DNA of 64,000 nucleotides from CBDDHT01 sp965228615 (GTDB lineage: Bacteria; Pseudomonadota; Alphaproteobacteria; Rhizobiales; Methyloligellaceae), in contig CBDDHT010000001.1 in assembly GCA_965228615.1 (NCBI GenBank), positions 186,001 to 250,000 of the forward strand, written 5' to 3'. The position numbers and the translations under genes were made by a program. How positions within the stretch are numbered: the stretch's first letter is position 1; every line of letters starts with the position of its first letter. Under the pieces are notes generated by a model. The model had not been told where the DNA came from, searched no databases, and saw nothing but the letters and a program-made list of their open reading frames with translations. Below are positions 16,000 to 23,936 of the stretch, one piece after another.

Positions 16000-18068
16000 T
16001 GGCCAAAATCATCTCATCATCTATCCGACCCAGATCATCCGGCTTTGCATCCGGTCAGTCATCGCTCGCCATGGAGAATTTTGATAAGACGCGTCGCAGC
16101 CACAACAAACTCGCACATGTTATTGCCCGATCGACTTTGCATACGCCTCTGGCGCAGGAACGCCTGACCCAACAACTCGCCAATGATGTTTTGAGTACGC
16201 AATCTCTATCACCGTCAATCGCTCGAACCCTAACCACAACCATCGAGCGGATCGTCCATGGCGAACTGACTCCCCTCTACGCCGTCCCGGATTTGCCCCC
16301 ACCTGGTGATCCATTGGCTGCTCATGACACGCGTATCGAGGTGACCCGCCGACTTCAATATTTTCAGCAAGAAGCCGACTACCTCGCAGGGTTTGTTGAG
16401 AAGCTTCGCCAGCTCTTGCTCGTGCTCGTGCGTTCCTTTCCCCAGCGCCGTCAGGACGGCGCTCTCTCTATAACCGCACCGCTCTACACACTCTGCGCTG
16501 ATCCGGTCGCGACCATCGACGAAATCGTTAGGAAATTAAGCGCATTTGCCAGCGACCCACATGATCCAACTCCGCGTCCAGGCACCCAGCTTGGCGACAC
16601 AGTCATCAACAATGTGTTGAACCAATCTCGGCTCACGTTCGAAGAGGCACAAAAACGACCCTATCGGATCACCTGGCCGACTGACGCGAAAGCTGCTCCG
16701 AATGAACTTATCAGCACGTATCTCGCTCGTACCCCGCTCCAGACCTATCTGTCAGCCGACGTCGATCTGATACTTTCCCCTGAACTTTTGACCGAGGCGG
16801 TCATGGTGACCGCCTTGCCGGGACACGGCAAAACACAAGCACTTCAATCGATGGTGCTGCGCCACCTCGACAATCCTGACAAACCCAGCATTATCCTGAT
16901 GGACAGTCAGGGAGACAGCATCCGCACCTTATCGCGTCTCAAACGGTTCGATCCGGTGCGCGGCAACAACCTCACGATTATTGATCCGACTGACCCCTGG
17001 CCGCCGGCACTCAACCTTTTTGGTTGGAACCGCGACCTGGCTGATAACCTCTCTGAAATCCAGCGCGAAGAAATGCTGGCTGGCGTCATTGAGATGTTCA
17101 CGTTCTGCTGCGAGGGCCTTATCGGCAGCGGACTGACTCCCCGCATGCGGTTCGTCTTTCAGTATTTGGCGATTTGGATATTGCAAATTCCCGGCGCCAA
17201 TTTGCACGTTTTGATCAATCTCCTCCGCGACCCCACGCCCTATCTCCAGTACACGCTGTCGCTCTCTCCCACTGTCCAGGGCTTCATAGAGGAGCTCTTC
17301 AAGGAAAAGTCCCAATACAAATCCACTCGTGACCACATCCTGGCCCGCCTGCATGCAGTGGTTGCCAACCCTCTCTTTGAACGCATGTTCGCTCATCCTG
17401 AGAACAAGTTTGATATCGGCGCCGCGATGGATACCCCCGGCCACGTGACCATCATCAACACCGCGAAAGCCCAATTGAAGACCGAGTGCAGTGCCTTATT
17501 TGGCCGGTTTTGGATTGCACGGATTTATCAGGCCATCATGGCCCGCGCTTTTGTTCCCAGATCTGAACGTCGCCTCTGTGTTTTCTTGTGCGATGAAGCA
17601 CATGAATATCTCGCTGGTGCGGAAAGTACGGTTGAGCAGCTGCTATTTCAATCGCGCAAATACACAACGTCCGTTCATCTCGTGCACCAGACGTTGGATC
17701 AGTTCCGCAAAGCCGGTGTGTTAGGTGCCACCCTCGGTGTCCCAGCACTACGTTTTACCGGCGCCATCAGCGACAGCGACGCCAATCTGTTGGCAAAGGA
17801 AATGAACACCACTCCGGACTTCCTCAAAAGTGTTCGAAAAACGTCGGAGGGTGCTGAGTGGGCCGTCTTTGCCCGCAACATTACACCCACCGCTACCAAA
17901 ACCACGATGCCGTTTCTTGAAGCCGAACGTGAACCCAAAATGTCTGAACCGGTCTACCAACAATTTTTGCAACAGAACCGAGAACGTGTCGGTGCGCCCC
18001 GTACGGATCACCCGACGACCCCACGATTCACTGATCAACCCAGTTGCAATGACGGTGATAGCTACTGA
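15999..18068 (+). CDS. VirD4/TraG-like (HerA-FtsK superfamily) transfer ATPase
   Basis: The 689-residue P-loop ATPase has Walker A LPGHGKT (273-279) and Walker B CVFLCDEAHEY with D532/E533, plus the VirD4/TraD-like stretches SIILMDSQGDSIRTLSRLKR and NLTIIDPTDPWPPALNLF. A helical N-terminal region of about 250 residues precedes the motor and holds no convincing membrane helices, unlike classical VirD4. It ends with QTLDQFRKAGVLG and a conserved-looking SEGAEWAVF stretch. I chose ATG 15999, overlapping the previous stop; GAGGA precedes it. It probably pumps plasmid DNA during transfer or segregation. No relaxase or type IV channel genes occur in the window. Confidence 0.82.
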   Translation: MAKIISSSIRPRSSGFASGQSSLAMENFDKTRRSHNKLAHVIARSTLHTPLAQERLTQQLANDVLSTQSLSPSIARTLTTTIERIVHGELTPLYAVPDLPPPGDPLAAHDTRIEVTRRLQYFQQEADYLAGFVEKLRQLLLVLVRSFPQRRQDGALSITAPLYTLCADPVATIDEIVRKLSAFASDPHDPTPRPGTQLGDTVINNVLNQSRLTFEEAQKRPYRITWPTDAKAAPNELISTYLARTPLQTYLSADVDLILSPELLTEAVMVTALPGHGKTQALQSMVLRHLDNPDKPSIILMDSQGDSIRTLSRLKRFDPVRGNNLTIIDPTDPWPPALNLFGWNRDLADNLSEIQREEMLAGVIEMFTFCCEGLIGSGLTPRMRFVFQYLAIWILQIPGANLHVLINLLRDPTPYLQYTLSLSPTVQGFIEELFKEKSQYKSTRDHILARLHAVVANPLFERMFAHPENKFDIGAAMDTPGHVTIINTAKAQLKTECSALFGRFWIARIYQAIMARAFVPRSERRLCVFLCDEAHEYLAGAESTVEQLLFQSRKYTTSVHLVHQTLDQFRKAGVLGATLGVPALRFTGAISDSDANLLAKEMNTTPDFLKSVRKTSEGAEWAVFARNITPTATKTTMPFLEAEREPKMSEPVYQQFLQQNRERVGAPRTDHPTTPRFTDQPSCNDGDSY

Positions 18069-18079
18069 GGAGATTACCC

Positions 18080-19018
18080 ATGGGTACCGACCGACGTCCC
18101 CAATTTAAGCGCATCAAATCCAGTCCCATTCGCGAGACGGATGACGACATCACCATCATGCGGTATGTCGCGCGACACCGGTTTCGTCGCACCAGTGATA
18201 TTGCGCGACATCTCACCCATAGATCCGTCCGGCGCCTCCCGGAACGACTACGCTTACTTTACGACCACCAGTATCTCGACCGTCCCAAAGCACAGCAGGA
18301 TGATTACTATCCGAACGGCAAACCAGAAATCATTTACGCTCTGGGCAATCGTGGTTCAAAACTCCTGGCTGAGCTTGATGGGACTACCCCTGTAAAAACA
18401 AATTGGACAGATAAGAACCGCACCGTCAAACGACCTCACATCCAGCACACCCTGCGGATCGGTGACATTGAAGACGCTTTTGATCGCCTACCTGTACACA
18501 TCCCGACAACGAAGATTTTGTCAGCGAAGCAAATTCTCGCAACTGTACCGTCAGCAACGGCCCGTGACCCTAAACCCTGGCTTTGGCAAGCTCGCATACG
18601 AACAGCTGATGGAGATTTGCGCCTTGCGAAAGCCATCCCCGACGCTGTGCTTGGTCTCGATCTAACGGATAAGCGGAAGCGGTTCTATTTTTTCTGCGAA
18701 TGTGATCGGGCCACCATGCCTGTGATACGCACCCGAACTCATTCATCATCGATCGTGCGAAAGCTCGAAGCCTACCTCACTGGCTTTCATACTGGGCTGC
18801 ATCAGACCCGCTACGCCATCAACAACCTACGCTTTTTGATCATCACCACCACCCAAAAGCGGATTGCAACGATGCTGGATGCACTTCAGCAAATTGCCGG
18901 TGACAAAGACCATCAGATGTTCCTTTTCGCTGATTGGCAACAAGTTAGTGACGCTCCACACGTCTTGGCAATCTCCTGGCGCGATGGTCAGGGAAACTTA
19001 GTTTCTCTGCTCGATTAG
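18080..19018 (+). CDS. Replication-relaxation family protein
   Basis: The 312-residue protein fits the Replic_Relax family: an N-terminal winged helix (IMRYVARHRFRRTSDIARHL, VRRLPERLRLLYDHQYLDRP), YALGNRGSKLLAEL, the HTLRIGDIEDAF helix and a nuclease-like core with PDAVLGLDL and FYFFCECDRATMP. Members occur on plasmids and integrative elements and are thought to nick or relax DNA for replication or transfer. GAGGAG lies upstream of the ATG. It follows the VirD4-like ATPase by 11 bp, which suggests that the two work together on plasmid DNA. Confidence 0.82.
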   Translation: MGTDRRPQFKRIKSSPIRETDDDITIMRYVARHRFRRTSDIARHLTHRSVRRLPERLRLLYDHQYLDRPKAQQDDYYPNGKPEIIYALGNRGSKLLAELDGTTPVKTNWTDKNRTVKRPHIQHTLRIGDIEDAFDRLPVHIPTTKILSAKQILATVPSATARDPKPWLWQARIRTADGDLRLAKAIPDAVLGLDLTDKRKRFYFFCECDRATMPVIRTRTHSSSIVRKLEAYLTGFHTGLHQTRYAINNLRFLIITTTQKRIATMLDALQQIAGDKDHQMFLFADWQQVSDAPHVLAISWRDGQGNLVSLLD

Positions 19019-19039
19019 GGTCACAGAAAAGGATCAATC

Positions 19040-19354
19040 ATGCCAATTAATCAGGTCAGATCATCTCTTGATGAGCACTATGACTTCTCACCACGACTGT
19101 TCGCAGAGGCGACAGATGAGGCCGTTCATCGCCCGGCTATACCACGCAACACACCAACGCCATCAGAACCAATATCCGCTGTCATCGCTTTCTTCTTTTC
19201 CAACGTCATTTTTGACTTTTTCCTAGTTTTCGGAATGGCCGCTTTTTATTCAGTTCCAACTTCTTTTGCCGTGTTGACCTTTTTGGCGATTCTCATTGTG
19301 AACATGCTGATCACTCTTCTCATTGCCACGCTGGCTCAATCCAAACCCGAATAA
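19040..19354 (+). CDS. Small membrane protein with two helices
   Basis: The 104-residue protein has a soluble N-terminal half rich in Pro and Thr and a C-terminal half of two membrane helices (AVIAFFFSNVIFDFFLVFGM, then FAVLTFLAILIVNMLITLLI). AAAGGA lies before the ATG. It sits between the replication-relaxation gene and the AT-hook-like gene. It could anchor the VirD4-like ATPase, which lacks its own membrane segment; this is inference from the neighbourhood. Confidence 0.6.
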   Translation: MPINQVRSSLDEHYDFSPRLFAEATDEAVHRPAIPRNTPTPSEPISAVIAFFFSNVIFDFFLVFGMAAFYSVPTSFAVLTFLAILIVNMLITLLIATLAQSKPE

Positions 19355-19465
19355 CTCACCAAAACCGAGGATCGCATTTTGACGAAACAACAGCCAATTC
19401 TCCATACCGATGACGAAAGTGAGAAGTGGCACACTGCTGAAAGACTATCAAAAGGAGACATGACA

Positions 19466-19735
19466 ATGCAAAACAGTCTGATTACCCAAATCAAAGATCT
19501 TGAAGAAAAACGCCAAGCCCTGATTGGCGAAGCACGTGACACCGCTATGCAGCAGGCTAATGACGCGATCGCCACTCTAAAGGAGCTGGGGATACATTAT
19601 CAAATAGTCCCCAAGAATAGTAAGCGCGGTCGCCCCCCTTCTGTTCGCCAGCGTCAACCACGTACGCCAAAGCATCCTTCAGCCACAACTAACAACGAGA
19701 CCCCTGTTCGGGCGGTCAATTCCTCCAATGACTAA
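19466..19735 (+). CDS. Coiled-coil protein with an AT-hook-like tail
   Basis: The 89-residue form starts at ATG 19466, with AAAGGAG 8 nt upstream; ATG 19460 and TTG 19379 are in frame. A coiled coil (LITQIKDLEEKRQALIGEAR, MQQANDAIATLKELG) is followed by the basic motif KRGRPPS and a Pro/Arg-rich tail. The coil plus R-G-R-P layout is like that of H-NS/MvaT-type nucleoid proteins, so oligomeric binding to AT-rich DNA is plausible. It overlaps the methyltransferase gene by 8 bp. Confidence 0.6.
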   Translation: MQNSLITQIKDLEEKRQALIGEARDTAMQQANDAIATLKELGIHYQIVPKNSKRGRPPSVRQRQPRTPKHPSATTNNETPVRAVNSSND

Positions 19736-20765
19736 ATCGCAACCAACAACGGCGTCTTCGATGGAGACGCCTTTTAGGACAGCGCCGATGGATCAATCTA
19801 CGCACTCCTCAGCTACAGACACACTTCGTCAGACAATCCTTCACGGTGACAACAAAACTCTATTACCGCTGATCCCTGACAACACCTACGACACCCTCAT
19901 TACCGATCCGCCTTATGGACTTAAGTTCCGGGGGAACCAATGGGACTATGATGTTCCATCCGTTGATCTATGGCGCCAGTGTTTCCGAGTATTGAAGCCT
20001 GGTGCCACAGCATTAGTCTTTGCTGGCGCTCGTACCCAACACCGCATGGCTATGAATGTTGAAGAGGCAGGTTTTTACATATGCGACTGTCTGATGTGGA
20101 TTTATAGCTCCGGTATGCCCAAAGGAACCGACGTGTCTAAACAATTGGATAAATCGCTAGGTATTCGTCGTCCGGCGCTTAGCCGTAAACCTTCTGGTAT
20201 CAGCGATGCCTTCAACAGCATCGGCCAAGGCAAGACAAGATCGAGGACTGTACCTGTAACCCTGCCCGCATCGCCGTTAGCTCAGCACTGGGACGGCTGG
20301 CACTCTCATTCATTAAAGCCTGCATATGAGCCAATCTTGTTGGCGCAGAAACCGAACCAAAACTCCTATGCCGACAACGCCATTGCGTGGCAGGTGGCTG
20401 GTCTGAATATCGGTGGCTGCGTCGATGCTGCTTATGACGTAAACCCGCGCTTCCCTGCCAATATTCTCGTCGAACCAACCGATGATGACCACGCCGAACA
20501 TTGGCAGCAGTATTTCTATTTCCCTAAAGCTTCGCGGAAAGAGCGCGGTGCCCACAACACACACCCTACAGTCAAACCCTTGGACCTAATGGTTCATTTG
20601 GTGCGGCTCACCAAAACTCCCACAGGTGGCAGCGTCCTTGATCCCTTTGCGGGGTCTGGCACGACCGGTATGGCCTGCAAGCTTGAAGATCGCTACTTCC
20701 TCGGTATTGAGCAGGAAGCTGAATTTGTAGCTATAGCCCAATCCCGCATCAACGATATTGAGTGA
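19728..20765 (+). CDS. Orphan DNA (adenine-N6 or cytosine-N4) methyltransferase
   Basis: The 345-residue beta-class methyltransferase has motif IV DPPY (60-63, in LITDPPYGLKF) before motif I LDPFAGSGTTG (304-314), and the SAM-pocket HPTVKPLDLM. The region between them should recognise the target. No restriction partner is adjacent, so it is an orphan methylase, probably protecting the element against host restriction or marking it for replication control. The first 30 residues are variable, and ATG 19761 or 19788 are alternative starts. It is co-transcribed with the transfer genes. Confidence 0.88.
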   Translation: MTKSQPTTASSMETPFRTAPMDQSTHSSATDTLRQTILHGDNKTLLPLIPDNTYDTLITDPPYGLKFRGNQWDYDVPSVDLWRQCFRVLKPGATALVFAGARTQHRMAMNVEEAGFYICDCLMWIYSSGMPKGTDVSKQLDKSLGIRRPALSRKPSGISDAFNSIGQGKTRSRTVPVTLPASPLAQHWDGWHSHSLKPAYEPILLAQKPNQNSYADNAIAWQVAGLNIGGCVDAAYDVNPRFPANILVEPTDDDHAEHWQQYFYFPKASRKERGAHNTHPTVKPLDLMVHLVRLTKTPTGGSVLDPFAGSGTTGMACKLEDRYFLGIEQEAEFVAIAQSRINDIE

Positions 20766-20792
20766 ATTAGCTCAGTAGGAAAGGTGCTCAAT

Positions 20793-20858
20793 ATGCCCAT
20801 CAAACATGTCAAGTCGGTAATCGATAACGGTCATATATATGAATCCGTCATCCCATGA
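20793..20858 (+). CDS. 21-residue coupled leader peptide
   Basis: ATG 20793 with AGGAAAGG upstream opens a 21-codon frame beginning MPIKHVKSVIDNG; its TGA overlaps the ATG of the next gene (ATGA). A strong ribosome-binding site followed by a tiny frame with stop/start overlap suggests a translational-coupling leader. It has no recognised function. Confidence 0.45.
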   Translation: MPIKHVKSVIDNGHIYESVIP

Positions 20859-21265
20859 CGAAAAAACGCCAAGCTCCTCTTACCGATGACGAACGTGACG
20901 AGCAGCTCATCACCGACACGCTCGCAAAAATGATGCAACGCGCTGAGTGGGGATTTTGGGATCAACATAACCACGACAAGCACAGCTACATCACCAATGC
21001 TGAAGCTTTTTCTTTGGCAGTTGTGGCTGCTCTTGCTTTTGATCATCTAAAGGGTGTTTATCACTCAAGCCCTGACACGCCTCCCATTCATCTCTCGGTA
21101 GCCCCACATATCGAAGCGCGATATCGTGATGCCGTTTCGGCTACCCGTGGAAAGGAGCGTGACCGCATACACCGTCGCACCTCAGTAGCTTTTGTTGGAC
21201 TGGGTGTTTTTTTGCCAATCTCCTTTCTTCTCAATCTCACCCTGCTGGCAATTATATTCGCTTAG
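20855..21265 (+). CDS. Hypothetical protein with a C-terminal membrane helix
   Basis: The 136-residue protein has a charged start (MTKKRQAPLTDDERDEQLIT), a central helix (NAEAFSLAVVAALAFDHLKG), an Arg-rich stretch and one C-terminal membrane helix (GVFLPISFLLNLTLLAIIFA). It would be a tail-anchored cytoplasmic protein. It is coupled to the 21-residue leader and is the last gene of the long operon. Family unknown. Confidence 0.6.
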   Translation: MTKKRQAPLTDDERDEQLITDTLAKMMQRAEWGFWDQHNHDKHSYITNAEAFSLAVVAALAFDHLKGVYHSSPDTPPIHLSVAPHIEARYRDAVSATRGKERDRIHRRTSVAFVGLGVFLPISFLLNLTLLAIIFA

Positions 21266-21328
21266 TTTTTTGATTGGATAATCGAACCAACTGAGTTTGG
21301 GGATAGTTCCAGTTCCCGAGATCGCATC

Positions 21329-21345
21329 TGTTACAATACAGATAT
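21329..21345 (+). promoter_or_regulatory. Extended -10 promoter giving a leaderless transcript
   Basis: TG-t-TACAAT (21329-21337) is an extended -10 element; the hexamer ends 8 nt before ATG 21346. Transcription would start within about 2 nt of the start codon. The -10 lies inside the inverted repeat TCTGT-tacaat-ACAGA, so a repressor could cover it. Confidence 0.5.
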
Positions 21346-22359
21346 ATGAGCCATTACCCGCCACCCTCCGGCCAATCTCCAGAACCCACCGGTTCAATAT
21401 TTAATCAACCTGTACCAAAACCGGCCGCGTCCGGTTTCGTTGGTATTTCTAAGCCGGACGCGGCCGGTTCAGATCAGACTACCAAACCGGTCGCGTCCGG
21501 ACCCAACACTGGTCGCGACCACTCCGAAAATACCCTCAAAGAAACATGCGACCACGATGAACCAGGTGCAGTCGATGCCTCAGCTCCTGCTGAACTGGAC
21601 GCGTCCGATTTATCACCAATACCAGATCCGGTCGCGACCAGTCCGAGATCCAATCAGAAACCGGAACCGACCAGTTTAGAATCTGACAAAGCTGATCCCA
21701 AAAAATCGCTTCGATCGCACGTGGCGGACGGAGAGCCGGATGATCAGTTGGGAGCGTCCGCAGCTGATGGGGGACACAACTCATCAGTGCCAAAAGGGGT
21801 CGAAGTGAGTACTATCAGTGAAGCAGCAAGCCTGCTTTACGCCAAAGGCTTCACGGATGAAGGTACACCCCGGAACGTACAACGCTACTGCCGAAACACA
21901 CGAAGGAAGGGGCAGTTGAAATGTTACTGGGATGACAAGTCACGGGTTCATCTGGTTGACAAGCAATCCTTGGAGGAATTCGCCGAGAAGCTTGCAAACG
22001 AAATTCCTAAAGGAGATGCCACTCAAACAACCGTGGACGACCTGCCCCAAGAGGAGAGGAACACGCCGCCTGTGCGTTCAAGCGACATTACATTTGAATC
22101 GATCATCGACCATCCGTATGTCAAAGACCTCAAAGCCGAAACTACGGAATTGAAAAAAGCACTCAACGAAATTCAGAAAGAGAAGGTTTTGATGGCGGAG
22201 GGGTTCGTCGACAAGCTTGCCGACAAGCTTAATGAGGCGCACAAAAATGCCCTGCTCGCAACCAGTGATAATGTTCTCGAAGTCGCTCTTAAGACATTGC
22301 GTGGTGAAGCCGTTCAGCCGTCTGATGTCGAAGTCAAAAACAGTCCCTCTGAGCAATAG
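21346..22359 (+). CDS. KfrA-like plasmid protein: disordered N-terminus, HTH, coiled coil
   Basis: The 337-residue protein has three parts. Residues 1-150 are disordered and rich in Pro, Ser, Asp and Ala. Residues 150-220 look like a helix-turn-helix (STISEAASLLYAKGF, TPRNVQRYCRNTRRKGQLK, then VHLVDKQSLEEFAEKL). Residues 245-320 form a coiled coil (AETTELKKALNEIQKEK, FVDKLADKLNEAHKNALL). This HTH-plus-coil layout resembles KfrA-type plasmid maintenance proteins. The disordered part is encoded by DNA carrying six copies of a palindromic motif. No ribosome-binding site is visible; the promoter predicts a leaderless mRNA. Confidence 0.6.
   Translation: MSHYPPPSGQSPEPTGSIFNQPVPKPAASGFVGISKPDAAGSDQTTKPVASGPNTGRDHSENTLKETCDHDEPGAVDASAPAELDASDLSPIPDPVATSPRSNQKPEPTSLESDKADPKKSLRSHVADGEPDDQLGASAADGGHNSSVPKGVEVSTISEAASLLYAKGFTDEGTPRNVQRYCRNTRRKGQLKCYWDDKSRVHLVDKQSLEEFAEKLANEIPKGDATQTTVDDLPQEERNTPPVRSSDITFESIIDHPYVKDLKAETTELKKALNEIQKEKVLMAEGFVDKLADKLNEAHKNALLATSDNVLEVALKTLRGEAVQPSDVEVKNSPSEQ
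21423..21639. repeat. Six phased copies of palindromic GGNCGCGNCC
   Basis: Copies begin at 21423, 21456, 21489, 21511, 21597 and 21630. Spacings are 33, 33, 22, 86 and 33 bp, close to whole turns of B-DNA. Variants are GGCCGCGTCC, GGACGCGGCC, GGTCGCGTCC, GGTCGCGACC (twice) and GGACGCGTCC. The copy at 21511 is read in a different codon phase from the others, so the conserved unit is DNA, not peptide. They lie inside the coding sequence of the HTH/coiled-coil protein and may be a centromere or operator array. Confidence 0.75.
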
Positions 22360-22415
22360 TATCGATTGCCCAACACACCAGCCCCACGTTCTGATATCAC
22401 GATGTCAATAGCGCC

Positions 22416-22448
22416 AAGCGGGAAGCTAAACCCGCTTTGTGATATAAT
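22416..22448 (+). promoter_or_regulatory. Hairpin and extended -10 promoter before a 49-residue gene
   Basis: AAGCGGG and CCCGCTT (22416-22437) form a 7-bp hairpin that may end the upstream transcript. TG-a-TATAAT (22440-22448) is a perfect extended -10, ending 7 nt before ATG 22456, so the transcript would be leaderless or nearly so. Confidence 0.5.
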
Positions 22449-22455
22449 AAGCGCA

Positions 22456-22605
22456 ATGGATAAACAGAACGAAATATTATCTAACCAGGAAGACGACAAT
22501 TGGCGCTATGAGCCATTTGAATATCCGACTGAGTTGGAGTTGTTTTCAGAATTTTTGGCCAAACACCAACAAAAATATTACAGTGACACAAACTCGAAAG
22601 GGTAG
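22456..22605 (+). CDS. Small acidic hypothetical protein
   Basis: The 49-residue protein runs from MDKQNEILSNQEDDNWRYEP to KYYSDTNSKG. It is acidic and aromatic-rich, with no recognised domain. The start is placed at the ATG directly after the extended -10; a longer frame starting at 22366 would cross the promoter. The AT-rich composition differs from the large operon upstream. Confidence 0.5.
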   Translation: MDKQNEILSNQEDDNWRYEPFEYPTELELFSEFLAKHQQKYYSDTNSKG

Positions 22606-22633
22606 GGGAGCGCTTGCAGCATTGCTGAAAAAT

Positions 22634-22645
22634 TGTAATATTACA
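22634..22645. promoter_or_regulatory. Palindrome directly before the DUF1640-like gene
   Basis: TGTAATATTACA is a perfect 12-bp palindrome ending 4 nt before ATG 22650. Half of it (ATATTACAGT) also occurs near 22576. It may be an operator, or overlap a promoter element. Confidence 0.4.
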
Positions 22646-22649
22646 GTAT

Positions 22650-22883
22650 ATGGAAACATTAGTGAAAGATACACATAAAATAATCGACTTTCTTCAATCA
22701 AAAGGTTACTCAAAAGAGCAAGCTGAGGGATTTGTATCAGCGGTGAAAGATTTCAATCTGAGCTTTCTGTCAACCAGTGAGCAACAGAAAATACTGACGA
22801 CCAAAATAAACTATCTAATTGCATTGAATTCGGCAACTTTTGCTGGAATTCTTGTCCTCCTTCTGAGCAATCTAATTTCATAG
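22650..22883 (+). CDS. DUF1640/CCDC90-like small coiled-coil membrane protein
   Basis: The 77-residue protein has a DTHKIIDFLQSKGYSKEQAE start, like the L-x(3)-GF-x(3)-QAE signature of DUF1640, then VSAVKDFNLSFLSTSEQQKI and one C-terminal membrane helix (LNSATFAGILVLLLSNLI). Such proteins are common on mobile elements, with unknown role. No Shine-Dalgarno sequence is seen, but the palindrome at 22634-22645 lies in that place. Confidence 0.6.
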   Translation: METLVKDTHKIIDFLQSKGYSKEQAEGFVSAVKDFNLSFLSTSEQQKILTTKINYLIALNSATFAGILVLLLSNLIS

Positions 22884-22896
22884 AGAGATGGCTGCT

Positions 22897-22955
22897 CTAG
22901 GCCGTGTGCTCATTAATTGGATTCCGATCACTCGAACTGGACGACGTCCGGTTAC
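22897..22955 (+). repeat. Left copy of a 59-bp inverted repeat flanking the metal island
   Basis: The sequence begins CTAGGCCGTGTGCTCATTAA and ends CCGGTTAC. Its partner lies inverted at 33649-33707, with about three quarters of positions identical. The pair brackets the metal-resistance genes and probably represents ends of degenerate insertion elements. Between here and 23063 I see no gene. Confidence 0.6.
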
Positions 22956-23063
22956 CGTCCGGCTTAAGCCATGTTCGGACCGACGTGCTCACGGGTAGAA
23001 TGTGCCAGGAGCCGAAATCTGCTCGCTTCCTCTATCTGCTGGGTTAACGACACCAAGGCGTGG

Positions 23064-23851
23064 TTATTCCATCACAAAGCGGGCCTGAATGGTGTGTTCA
23101 TGGCCGTCGTTGCCTGTTAGTGCGATCTTCGCGCCTTTTGGAAGGGGAGCTTCGGCGGAGATCAGCCCGCCGAATATGGTTACGACGAATGGGTGCAGAA
23201 ATTCCCGGCCCGGTTTCATCGGCCGCGATAATCAGCGGCATCAGCGCGAGTTCGGCCGAGATGGCAGTCATCGCGAATAGTGTCATGCGCTCAAGGCTGC
23301 CGCGATCCGGGAGATCTCGGTAGAACTACTCCACGTCGTGGAGGGCCAGTTTGATGTAGTGCGAGACCTTATAGAATGCCGTTGCGCGCTGAGATTCCAG
23401 CTAGCGTGATGAAGCCTATCCAACTCGCGACCGAAAACGCCAATCTCGCGATCCAGAGCGCTGCCACACTGCCGATCAGGACAAGCGGAATATTGGTCAG
23501 AAAGATCGCCGCCAAAACGGTCGAGCTGTAGCGGCTGTAAAGCACGAGGAAGATCAGAGCGAACGAGATGATCGACATCGGGCCGAATGTTCGCGGTCTT
23601 CTTGAGATTGGTTTATGGAAAAACCGTGTGCGGTAGAAGCTCTGATGCATTTCCGGCATACAGATCAGCTCTGATGCATTTCCGGCATACAGATCATTGC
23701 GAATATTCGTTGCAATATCGGGACAATCCAAATCTTGTTCTAGCCTTGCCAGACCGCCAAGCTGATTCACGATGTGCAAAGGCTGATCGAAGCCATTGAT
23801 GTCCAATGCAAAGCGCCGAATAGGTTGTTTGAACACCATGCCGCACCCCAT
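23064..23851 (-). pseudogene. Decayed CzcA/HME-RND efflux pump gene
   Basis: On the minus strand an open stretch contains FGPMSIISFALIFLVLYSRY, IFLTNIPLVLIGSVAALWIA and FITLAGISARNGIL, unmistakable C-terminal transmembrane sequence of a CzcA-type pump. Further 3' pieces (SLERMTLFAMTAISAELALM, then FLHPFVVTIFGGLISAE) continue the pump in other frames. The N-terminal three quarters and an intact frame are missing, and a 29-bp duplication adds a shift. The end, LPKGAKIALTGNDGHEHTIQ, belongs to something else, so a deletion joined two genes. Confidence 0.75.
23638..23695. repeat. 29-bp tandem duplication in the czcA pseudogene
   Basis: Two identical adjacent 29-bp units (23638-23666 and 23667-23695), each starting AGCTCTGATGCATTTCCGGC. 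Since 29 is not a multiple of 3, the duplication shifts the reading frame, which fits a gene that is no longer under selection. Confidence 0.9.
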
Positions 23852-23936
23852 TTAGGGTGATAACTCGCAATCCGACCTTGGTTTCGCCGGAATCTTCGTT
23901 ATCGTGAGCACCTTCGAGACGCGTGCAGGACAATTT

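Noticed and set aside
23098..23286. Separate small membrane gene
   Set aside because: The sequence SLERMTLFAMTAISAELALM continues the decayed CzcA on the same strand, so it is part of the pseudogene.
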